Positions 32,132-41,559 of a stretch of DNA of 64,000 nt are shown here, in pieces (position 1 is the first letter of the stretch; each line of letters opens with the position of its first letter). This DNA is from Cryptomeria japonica (taxonomy: Eukaryota > Streptophyta > Pinopsida > Cupressales > Cupressaceae). The stretch lies in the NCBI RefSeq assembly GCF_030272615.1, contig NC_081406.1, forward strand, positions 189,251,391 to 189,315,390, in the 5' to 3' direction. The notes beneath the pieces were generated by a model. The model ran no database searches. It saw nothing but the letters and a program-made list of their open reading frames with translations, and had not been told where the DNA came from. A program made the position numbers and the translations under genes.

Positions 32132-33952
32132 CACACAGTAGCAGCACAACCGCGGGTTGGTTTGACCCCCGCTTAGCTTTGAGCCCTCACCGGTCTCCAA
32201 ACCGGTTAGTGCCAAGAACTTAAATTTTATAAATGGAATGTTTAAAGTGGTATTGTGTGATGTAATGTGATTTTCATGTGATTTTTATTATGTGGTTAAT
32301 AAATTTATCAATGAAAATTAAGGCATGAATTAGAGATTCAAATTGGTAGTTTTGGATATATTCTGAAAATGATTTAAATACCTATTGGAATTCCTGTTAT
32401 AACCGGTTGAATGTATAATATGGATTTCATTTCTGATGGAACATTGATTTGAGAATTGAATAATGTGACTGCTGCAAGAGTGTTTTATTTTTATTTTTTT
32501 CAATCAATGATGTTGCAAGTACTTATGATGCTGATATTTTCAAAGATTGTCTGAGTGCGGACTTGATGTATTTAGCTATCCTTGCAAGTGTTTATTGTGA
32601 TATTTTGGTATGTGGTTCAGTCGTCCTGTGGTGGTGTAATTGGTACCTTTGACCAAGAGATATATGTTGGCTCCGTTGTCTTAACCATGTAGTGTCTTTG
32701 TCTTATGGTTAGTCAAGAGTCAGTATGTCCTTGTTTGACCACTTGTTTCTGATAGTGGTGTTATGGTTGTCTTCTTCGCCATAGGGTCCTCGGGGAGTGA
32801 CCATGCTTGTGTAGTGTCCTTTGAGAGAGTGGCTTTTGCTTGGGGGTTGCACCCAAAGTGGTAAGTATTACGACCTAGCGAAAGTCAGATAATAACTGGT
32901 AATCTAATGAATTGATTAGGTGGGTAGTAACATAACATTAATAAAGATAATTGTATCTCGTGCATAGGTGAGTGCTAGCACAGGGCTCATAATGTGGCGA
33001 GAAGGCCTGGAATGGAAAACCAACCACCTTGTCTTCATGAAAGTCTGGTAGGGTTTGCATGAGACTTAGTTGGAGACAAAGGTTGGGAAAGGTTACCAGG
33101 ACAGTGAGTTGGGACCTATGGAGGCTGTACCATGGTATCCATCTTAAGCTATGCGATGACACTCTCTCATTTGGTTCACTTATGTTTTGTGATGTCAATA
33201 CACTTGTGTTTGTGAAGTTGAGTCACCTGGATTCTTGTGAAGTCTTTTGTGTTATCATGGAGTCGTATTATTTTATCGATCATGTCATGTTTATGCTTGT
33301 TTGAGGGTCCTCAACTATCTCCTAGCACAGTGGAGTGATTCCATTTGGGAATTACATGGTCAGGTGGTAGTGCCACTTCCCATTGGATGTTCGGATTTAT
33401 ACCTTCATGCGAGGATTGGCTTCGCAGGTGTTCCTGTGGTTCGTGGCTCATGCTTCATCTCATGTTTTGAAGATTATTGGTATTTGTAGACCTATGTGGT
33501 CATTGTACCATTGTAATATTGATCTTATGTAACCTTGTAATTGGATGAGATCTATCCCTTATGTTTATTGAGAAGTTATGTATTGGAAGAGTAATGTAAT
33601 CCTATGTTTGGATGTTTTTATCAGTTTCCTTGATGATGTTAGTAAATGCTTATTGAAGTGGAAATTATGTTGTATCCTTTCAATCTTTCTATAATGAATC
33701 TTTATTTTCTTATGGCTTCTTGTGATCATTGAGTTAATGATGCATATGTGGATTTATGATTTTGTGGAATTTATTCTTGAAGTTAATTCTTCGTTGGTAA
33801 CCCTTAAGGAATTCTAGTGTAAGTCTTCTGCTTGTGTTATCGTGCATGTTGTGTAAATGCACTTATAATGTTTATACTTTAAAAATAAAAATAAAAAAAT
33901 TGTTTCACCCTTGTTGTGGGTTTTCCTTTGGGGTTCCTGGTGGGTCATTACA
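32132..33952. other. Family-G LTR 3' part, no gene seen
   Basis: Contains AAACCGGTTAGTGCC near 32199, a run of A/T-rich words and the LTR end. The open frames at 32938-33489 have no recognisable family. Confidence 0.4.
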
Positions 33953-34896
33953 AATAGTCTTTCCCTAGTCTCCATTCTAGCCTTAAATGCTTGAAATTAT
34001 TCAATTATGTTCTTTTCCCTATCATCTCCCATGTTGGTAAAGATATCCAAAAGTTGTTTTCCTACCGGTATGTCAAAACCAAATTCTTTTCTACCTATAC
34101 TAGGAACTTCCTTAGTAATGTATAGCAATAAGCACACAAGTAGATTACCAAATTTGAAAGTACCTTTCTTATCACCTTTAATTTTCTTTAGGTTGTCAAT
34201 TAGTTCATCCTTTAACCATTCACATATGTCAATCTTAGTGTTAATGTTCACCATGTCATAATCACTCTTGATACATAAACTAGAAATAGAGTTTAGTCTG
34301 CTAGCATGTGTAGTTTTGTATCCCAATATCATGCTAATGAATCTGACATTTATATCTTTGACATCATTGACTCTCAAGGATCTGTTGTCATGGGTTGCAC
34401 CTGTTAGGGTCATCACAGTGTTGTTTGGAACCTTTTTAGTTTTATCAGGCTTGCTACCGGTGGAAGGTAAGTCAGTCACTTCCCTAACTAGTTCTCTTGT
34501 AATCTTATGGATGGAGTCAAGACAAAAGAACTCCCCGTGAACTTTGATAAGCACAATTATTACAACTTCCTTGGGAAAATCAGGAATGCTAAGTATCTCC
34601 ACAAAACCTAGGGTTTCAATTATCTTGTGTTTTGATTTCACATTACCATTCTCATCACAAATTACAGTCCTATACATGTTCATTATCTCATCAGCACCAA
34701 GTTCCTCAATATGACAATGTATGTATATCCTAGGGTCTTCCACATATGCAACTCCTTTGGGTATTTTAGAGAATGCACCTAGGGTATCATCTTGCTTCGC
34801 TATTTTGGGTATGATCTTAAATACGGGCCTAGGGCATTTAATCACTTCAATTACAATAGGGTTTGCAATGAATTCAGGTGCAAAGGAGGAACCCAT
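33953..34896 (-). pseudogene. Element D ORF2, upstream part
   Basis: Opens at ATG 34896 and stays open for 299 codons to a TAA at about 33997, with a few more codons before the family-G insertion. Motifs in order: PKGVAYVEDPRIYIHCHIEELG, VLIKVHGEFFCLDSIHKITRELV, TDLPSTGSKPD, INVRFISMILGYKTTHASRLN, NLKKIKGDKKGTFKFGNLLV and IPVGKQLLDIF. Each has a counterpart at the same place in element E ORF2 (PTGVIVEEG..DYIDCKIEDLG; SRVHGDKMYLERTHDIT; MMIGYQTFSASRIN; FKFGQLLVGLFF). The long intact stretch suggests past selection for a protein. Function unknown. Confidence 0.8.
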
Positions 34897-35200
34897 TTGA
34901 TAAATACCTTAATCTGCCTTTAGGGTTTAATGATTAATAGATTTTGCTTCACTTCTTGTTGTGGATGCCTTTTGCTCGGGTTTTTTGTGCTCTTAGGAAA
35001 TTTGAATGCTCGGTGAGTGAAAAGAGTGAAAAACACTTTCTTTATAATGTCATTTCCTTTAACTATCATAATAAATGTCTGTCGGTTAAGTCAAAATTTA
35101 ACTCATCTACCGGTAAAGAAACATTTCATCTTCTTACCATCAATTGAGGGAAAACTAGCATGATTTTCAATTATTTGCTATACCCGCAAGAGATTTATTT
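34897..35200. other. Spacer between D gag-like gene and ORF2
   Basis: About 300 bases, no ORF on the minus strand. Equivalent in place to 13829-14351 of element E. Confidence 0.5.
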
Positions 35201-36313
35201 TCAATTAGATGAAGAATCTCTTGACGGTGGAGTGATATTCTTTTCTACCAATGAAGGAATAGCCTCATCAACATTCTGATCTATCTTTCTAATCCATTGT
35301 TTTGAAAATTCTTGCTTTACCTCATCAACCTTTTCTTTACCTTTCAAACTGGGTCCTTTGTTATTTGTCGGTGATGCCTTACTTCTACAAAATTTTGCAA
35401 TATGTCCAATCTTGTTACAAGCATAACAAGTCACATTGTTTTTTTGAATAGCTTTTCCATATCCTATGCTGGTATGTGTTCTGCATTGATTAGATAAGTG
35501 TCCAAATCTTCCACAAACATAACATCTTACATCCATTCTCTAGTTTTCTGAATTATGACCAATTTTGTTGCATTTAGAACATTGACCGGTGGGTGCTTTA
35601 GTGTTCTGATAGTTTCTAGATCTACACTGATTTTCTTTATGACCATACTTGTTACAGTTAAAGCATTTCCCATTAAATTTGTAGGCTTTAGGTTGTTTTA
35701 TCGGTTTACTGTGATCATGATTGTTTGCAGTACTGGAGCTTTCACCAACTTCAAAGCCAAGTCCATTAGTATCTCCATTCGGTTTGTGATTTTCCAGCAT
35801 ATCATCAAGTTCTTCTGAACTTTTGTTGAATTTGTCTTTATGTTGATTTGCAGTAGCCAACTCATTTTCCAAGAAATCCTTCTGTCTCATGAGTTCAGTT
35901 TTATCATGTTCCAAGTGAATTAGATTTGTCTTTAGCATATCATTTTCATGATTGAGTCTTAGATTTTCATTTCTAGTATCATTGATTCTCCTAGCCAATT
36001 CATATTCATTCTTCTTTCTGTCTTCAATATCTTTATAAAATCTCATAGTCATATCTTGCATCTCATTCCTCAAGGTCATGTTTTCTTGCTTCATCTTGCT
36101 TACAAGCTCATTAAGAGTTTCCTTTTCATCATCATCATTTTGTATCTTCTCATGAAGTTCTCTTCTTTTGCTTCTGGCAATAGTAAGATTCTCCTTAAGT
36201 CCTTGAATGATTTCATGTGTAGCCTTCATATCATCTTCAAGTTTGATATTCTTCAACTTTTCTGCATCATAATATGCAAGAGTTGTTTCTAATTGCTTTC
36301 TCAAGTTATCCAT
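35201..36313 (-). pseudogene. gag: Element D Gag-like protein: coiled coil plus CCHC knuckles
   Basis: Opens at ATG 36313, 57 bases after the primer-binding site. Residues 1-190 form a long charged coiled coil (repeated KLKNIKLEDD, EKETLNELVSKMKQEN-type heptads). Then come CFNCNKYGHKENQC, CSKCNKIGHNSEN followed by TAG exactly where the fourth ligand cysteine should be (35537-35539), and, in the same frame past it, CYVCGRFGHLSNQC and CYACNKIGHIAKFC. So four knuckles as in element E. A Lys/Glu-rich tail ends at 35201. Coil-plus-knuckle layout and neighbours say nucleic-acid-binding Gag; no classical copia capsid core is visible. Confidence 0.87.
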
Positions 36314-36370
36314 CTATACCAATGTCAGAATCTCCCTCAAGCTATTAGGCTTTTGAAAAAAGAGGATTAG

Positions 36371-36382
36371 GCTCTGATACCA
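36371..36382 (-). other. Element D primer-binding site
   Basis: Minus-strand TGGTATCAGAGC beside the right-hand LTR; initiator-methionine tRNA type. Confidence 0.93.
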
Positions 36383-36384
36383 AT

Positions 36385-37186
36385 TTTTAGGATTCCCAAA
36401 GAGACTGAGAAGGGGGGGTGAATTAGTATCTAACTAGTTTACTGATTTACTAGCCTTATTAAATAAATTGCATTCCAAAATAGTGTGTCGGTAAACAAGA
36501 ATTAATGCAGTAAATAAGAACAATAAGCACAACATAGAAAGCACACCATAACACAGGATTTTTAACGAGGAAACCCGGTGTGGGAAAAACCTCGGTGGTA
36601 TTTGTGACCCACAATATTCACTCACTGGCCAATGAATGGATATTACTTACAATAGGGGCCTGCACATGTAGGTAGACCAACTGCCTAAAGCTCACTGCTT
36701 AATCACAAAAGGAAGTCTCACTGACTTACAAAATGGATTATGCAAATCCAATATAATGTATTGCTCTAGTTCAGCGTCTGCTATGCTAGGTTCAGTACCG
36801 GTTCAAGCTCATACAATAACCATAAACCTTACTCCAAAATCTACCTTAATATTCGCACATTACTACTACAATAATATTCCCATATTTGCATCCGCATAAT
36901 GATCTACCAGATCTCATACTTATAAATGAGTCTTATTAGAATTTGCCTTGTCGGCTTACAAAAAGATATTACAAATAAATACAAAATGCAATAATCAAAA
37001 TCCTGTCGGCCAGGGTGTCGGTAACCATCTTTGTCGTTGCCGGTAAACTAACTGTCAGTGTAGAGTCTATCGATGTCAGTGCCTACCGGTGCCGGTGCCT
37101 GTCGGTGCCATAGGATTGCAAGGTTGCCATCAATGACAATACCTTTAATCACCTACAATTTCTCATTCGAGTGTGCAATGCCAACA
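36385..37186 (-). repeat. Element D 5' LTR
   Basis: 802 bases. Left end TTTTAGG, where the sister LTR has TGTTAGG; right end GCCAACA. U3 (37000-37110) holds a dense series of GTCGG, GCCGGT and ACCGGT motifs. It ends exactly where the truncated Copia-2 5' LTR begins. Confidence 0.92.
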
Positions 37187-37471
37187 AAGCTAAACTTAGG
37201 CATTTAATAATATTGTAGGTATTTAATAATTATTCTAATTATCAAATACTCTTTATCCCTTTAGGGTTTCTTTAGGGTTGTACATAATTAGGGTTTCTAT
37301 TCTCCTTTCATAAGGATTGTATTGTATTTTTTTATTTTCATTCCCTCTCTGAATGATAATCTTTTTCTTCAAAGTCCTTTTTGTGTTATGTCTCCAATCT
37401 TCTCTTGTGACAGGTATTTTGCTTGCAGATGCTCTTGGCATCAGAGAAGTTGTATTTTCTCAACTTCTTCA
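37187..37471 (+). repeat. Copia-2 5' LTR, lacking its first 67 bases
   Basis: Matches 45654-45923 of the 3' LTR. The bases corresponding to 45587-45653 are missing because the D LTR ends at 37186. The sequence that would complete it is not found beyond the D tandem, consistent with a later deletion at the left side. Confidence 0.92.
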
Positions 37472-37483
37472 TGGTATCAAAGT
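37472..37483 (+). other. Copia-2 primer-binding site
   Basis: TGGTATCAAAGT immediately after the LTR end; initiator-methionine tRNA type. Confidence 0.92.
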
Positions 37484-38607
37484 CTACATCTATTGCTACT
37501 TGTTCCTAATTTCTTTCAAAAGTTTTTTTCTGGAGGCAAGGGTTTCAGTTTTTTTTCAGAGTTTTAGTTTGAATCTGGGGTATCTTTTTTTTGTTTATGG
37601 GGATGTTGAGCTCAAACGGACCTCACCATTGAGCTCACAACACCCAAAAACCCCCCATTTTCATACAAAATTTGTCCAGTTTGGACAACTGTAGCTCTCG
37701 GGAAAATTTTTGAGTTTGGCCTTTGCATGCACATTTTTCGAGGCAAAAATAAAAAATGAAAAATAAAAATAAATTTAAAAAACCATTTTTGGGTAGTTTA
37801 ATGGCTTGCCTAGGATAGCACCATCACCACTCATCGTGGGCCTACCCTTCCGATTACTGCCAGTAGCCACAAGCAGCTAGGGAGCTGCCAGCAGACTAGG
37901 AGCCGCCGCAGTCATTTGTTCCCCATCCACCGTCACTCGCCGCACCGCACCTATCATTGCCCAGCTTGCTTCCGCCTAGTGGCCACTCCACCCGTGCCAC
38001 CACCCGACCTCCACCACCACCCAGTCAGCGCGCCACCTCCCTGCCACCAGCAAGTGGGCCCTTTTTATTCCTTAAAGGATTTTTACAGCGTATTGGTGTT
38101 TTTGCCATAACTTGGGCAAACAGAGTCGGATTTTTGAAAACAAATAGGCACCGGAAATACCTTTTCAAGCTCTACTCAAATCTAGAGGTGATATTTGTTT
38201 ATGTTTTCATCTAGTACCTTTTTTTGCCATCCAAGTCAGCGCTCTTTTCTGCACTCCAGGAGCCATATCTTGGGCAAACAGAATCCGTTTTCGGAAAATG
38301 AATAGGCGTCGGAAAGGTCTTGGAGAGATCTTCTCAGATTTGGAGTTATACTTTCCAGAAAAATCACCAAGTAAACAAGTTAGTGTTTGACACATTTTCC
38401 TTTCTCTTGTCTTCTTTTCTGGCTCTTAGATTGTACTGGTTTTTTGTTTTACATATTGTGGGGGGTGTTATTTTTTGCTATTTTCTATAACTTACTTTAG
38501 AAAATCAGAACACCTAAACTCAAAAAAACAAAAAAAACCCTTATGCATCTTCTGTCTAGTCTGAAAGATCACTTGATTAAAAAAATCAAGAGCAGGTCCA
38601 GGTACAC
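37484..38607 (+). other. Copia-2 leader
   Basis: 1.1 kb between primer-binding site and gag. It contains a C-rich stretch (37880-38050) that gives accidental proline-rich frames and an imperfect direct repeat (about 38108-38197 and 38265-38353) sharing TTGGGCAAACAGA. No protein family is recognisable. Confidence 0.6.
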
Positions 38608-39470
38608 ATGGTAGATTCTTCAATTGAGCTACTTACATCCCAGACCTATCACCTTTGGAAAGCTCGTATGAAGAGGCTTCTCAGATCAAGAAGGTTGTGG
38701 TCCTGTTTGGATGCAGATCAACCACTATTCCATTGTCCTTTTGAGATTCTTCAGCACCGCAATAAGATGGATGAGGCTATGGGTGTCATCTCCTTGCATG
38801 TTTCAGACAACTTACTTTTTCACCTTGATGGTTTACTCACTCCTTGGGCTATGTGGTCCAAATTTGAAACTCTCTTTGGTACTGTCAATGAGTTTAGAGC
38901 ATTATAGATTGAGGTAGAGCTCTCTTCCTTGTTACCTAAGGCTTTTCCTCACATTCAGGACTTTCTAAACAAGTTTAAAACCACCAGATCTATCCTACAT
39001 AGTTGTGATAAGAATAAGACAGACCCAGAGTGTATCTACCTGATTCTCTCTAAGCTTCACGGTGCCTATCAGATATTTTCTTCCACCTTTCATTCTACTA
39101 TGGATGCATTGGGTACATGCTTCACCATGCCTACTTTTGATGTGTTCTATGATTGCTTGACTCATGAGCAGGCTCACCTATCTCAGTTGGACACTCTCAT
39201 AGGATCAAAGCCAAAAGCATTGGTTGCTCAGATATCTAAAGAGAACAAGAAGCAGAAACCAAAGCCTAAGAAGGATTCAGCTGGTAGTGAGCGTCCCTCC
39301 AAGACACCACCTAAGTCTAATTTCAAACTGAAGTCATATCCCAAACATGAGCACTCTTCTAAGTCTGGTGAGTCTTTCTCCAAGACTAAGATGAAATCAG
39401 ATGAACTTTGCAGTTTGTGGCAAAGAACGTCATCGAGTTTCTCGTTGTTGGAAATGATTAGAGGCTTTGG
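38608..39470 (+). pseudogene. gag: Copia-2 gag (broken)
   Basis: Opens at ATG 38608. Typical copia Gag: LLTSQTYHLWKARMKRLL, WSCLDADQ, then AMWSKFETLFG, a TAG at about 38905, HIQDFLNKFKTTRSIL, LILSKLHGAYQIF and a basic linker rich in Lys/Pro/Ser. The zinc knuckle is split by a one-base shift at about 39410-39418: the first cysteine is in one frame and VCGKERHRVSRC in the next. Downstream reading continues in the second frame. Confidence 0.87.
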
Positions 39471-40860
39471 AGGTAGCCATGCAGCAACATCATATTTCTA
39501 CTCCTCGACCTCCATCTTCTTTTTCTACTGGGAAAGGGCATGCTCTTTCTGCACAATCTATTCCTTGTGCATCCACTAGGATTATTGATTCTGGGGCTTC
39601 TCACCACATGACATACTCACTGTAGCTTGTTACCTCACTTTCTCATAGTAATACTTTACATATTGTAGTTGGTGACTCAGCACAACTTTCAGTTTCAATT
39701 TTAGGTTCTATTATGTTGACAAGTGCTTGTTTTCAGGATGTTCTTTTGGTTCTTGACATTTCTACGAACCTCCTCTTTGTTTATCAGATTTTTCATTCTG
39801 GCTTTGGTAAAATGATTGAGTTATCACCACATGATGTGGTTATTCGAGAGCTCTGTGATCTTGATTTGGTTGTGGCTACTAGCAGTGTTGATCCCCATTC
39901 TCGGTTATATCGGTTTGATGGCTTTGAGAGTCTAGATAGTTCAGGTGTTTCTCTTATAGAACATGTAGATTCAGTGAGAAGACTATGGTATGAGCATTTT
40001 GGCCATGTCAACTACAGTTACTTACAATAGATGAGCACACAAGCACTTGTTATTGGGCTCCCTCAGATATCCTATATTGATGGTGTATGTCAAGGTTGTG
40101 CACTTGGCAAGCATCACCATGATCCTTTTCCTACAGGCAAAGCCATCCATGCTAAGGCACCCTTGGATTTGATCCACAGTGATCTTATGTCATTTTCGAC
40201 TCCATCTTTTTCAAGGTCCAAGTATATGCTCACTTTCATTGATGACTTCTCCAGACGCACATGGGTGTACTTTATTAAGTACAAGTCTGATGTCTTTGAT
40301 TCATTTCGAGTCTTTAAGACATTTGTAGAGAAGCAGTTTGGTATTTCTATAAAGAGGATACACACAGATAATGGGAGAGAATATGTGAATCAAGATTTTA
40401 CAGATTTCTGCACAGAGCATGGTTTGCAGCATCAAATATCAGTTCCTCACACCCCTCATCAGAATGGTGTTGTTGAGAGAAAGAATAGAACACTAAGGGG
40501 GATGGCCAATTGTATTCTTTAGTCATGTTCTATGCAACCTTCTTTTTGGGTTGAGGCAGTTAATTGTGCCACTTATATTCAGAATCGGATGCCTCATAAG
40601 GCATTGCACTAGTTGACTCCTGAGGAGGTTTGGTCCCATATCAAGCCTGATGTTTCTTCATTCTGAGTTTTTGGTAGTGAGGCTTGGGAATTTATTCTAG
40701 ATGCTCAAAGGAAAGCCATGGAGAGGAAGAGACGACCACTCATTTTTGTTGGCTACTGTGAGGATGTTAAGGCGTACAGGTTATTTGATCCTGATTCTTG
40801 AGAGGTCCTATTTAGGCAGGATGTCCAGTTTGATGAGCATCTTCCTTAGATGGATTCTCT
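39471..40860 (+). pseudogene. Copia-2 protease and integrase
   Basis: Protease motif RIIDSGASHHMT at about 39574-39612 with intact DSG, followed by a TAG. Pre-integrase region reads VDSVRRLWYEHFGHVNYSYLQ then TAG at 40028, GVCQGCALGKHHH: an HHCC finger with all four ligands. Integrase core is complete: TFIDDFSRRTWVYF, RIHTDNGREYVNQDF and GVVERKNRTLRGMAN, giving D, D and E. Stops at about 40520, 40609, 40664, 40799 and 40848 interrupt the rest, which includes FGSEAWEF and FVGYCEDVKAYRLFD. Best-preserved integrase in the window. Confidence 0.9.
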
Positions 40861-41149
40861 ATCAGCAGCTTCTCCCTCACTACCTCCTCCTCCCTATTCA
40901 TATTTTGAGGATTCCTTCTTCCTTCAGGATGATAGAGATGATGGTCCACCTTCACCACCACTATCACCACCACCACCACCACCACCCGTTGCTCAGCCTT
41001 TGCCCAAGTGGTCCCAGTTTATAGTTGATGATGTTGGTTCTATGGCAGGTGATCCTACTACCACTCGTCGTACTCATGCACAAACATCTGGTTCTAGTAT
41101 TCTGAGTCATACCATTTCGGATGATCCTCAGAAATTTTCAGAGGTGACA
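40861..41149 (+). pseudogene. Copia-2 integrase-RT linker
   Basis: Open stretch rich in Pro, Ser and Asp, including a run of about eight prolines from a CACCAC repeat. This is the usual poorly conserved linker of copia polyproteins; nothing catalytic. Confidence 0.7.
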
Positions 41150-41559
41150 GGCCACCAGAGTGGGATAGGGTCATGGATGAGGAGTATTCTTCTTTGATGA
41201 AGAATCATACTTGGGATCTTTGTACTCTTCCAAAGGGATGAAATTTAGTTCGGTGCAAGTAGGTGTACCGTACCGAGTATGTTGCATATGGTTTTATTAA
41301 TAAGTATAAGGCTCGTCTTGTTACAAAGGGGTTTTCTCAAGTGGAGGGTATTGATTACTTTGAGACTTTTGCTCCTGTCGCCAAGATGAATTCTATTCGC
41401 TTTCTACTTTCTTTGGTAGCTTCATGGGGATGAACAATTTTTCAAATGGATGTGAAGAGTTCTTTCTTGCATGGAGACCTTTGTAAGGAGATCTATATGG
41501 AGCAACCTCAAAGATTTGTGCAATATTCCTCTTTGGTTTGCAGACTTCGATGTTCATTA
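41150..41559 (+). pseudogene. Copia-2 reverse transcriptase, first part
   Basis: [51 protein letters not shown], a TGA at 41431, then FQMDVKSSFLHGDLCKEIY with the first catalytic Asp. Further stops sit near 41240 and 41261. Coding sequence stops at CRLRC where the family-B LTR begins after target CATTA. Confidence 0.92.

Larger units (their letters stand above)
27143..33952 (+). mobile_element. Family-G solo LTR (copy G2) with nested material
   Basis: Starts TGTAGTACCCC at 27143 and ends GGGTCATTACA at 33952, flanked by GATAG/AATAG (27138-27142, 33953-33957), four of five identical. It splits element D ORF2 cleanly. The first 590 bases match the G1 LTR. No gypsy or copia gene of its own is present; inside are a (TA)43 tract, an unknown ORF and a LINE fragment on the minus strand, and a 39-bp minisatellite. 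I read it as a solo LTR enlarged by insertions. The limits of the nested LINE are not resolved. Confidence 0.75.
23385..37186 (-). mobile_element. Element D tandem: LTR-internal-LTR-gag stub
   Basis: On the minus strand: LTR (37186 to 36385), primer-binding site, Gag-like gene, ORF2 (split by the family-G LTR 27143-33952), polypurine tract, LTR (24439 to 23670), then a second primer-binding site and gag stub. The middle LTR therefore serves both as 3' LTR of one unit and 5' LTR of another. No pol genes occur. The tandem form usually arises by unequal recombination between LTRs; the left unit was later truncated. The right LTR lies inside the 5' LTR of Copia-2. Confidence 0.88.

Noticed and set aside
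33059-33489. Plus-strand ORFs in the G2 LTR
   Set aside because: No family resemblance and located in LTR sequence.
37916-38214. Proline-rich overlapping frames
   Set aside because: Produced by a C-rich leader segment; two frames are open at once and neither has a homologue-like motif.
40701-41024. Histidine-rich frame
   Set aside because: Off-frame reading of the proline linker of Copia-2; the proline frame fits the polyprotein.
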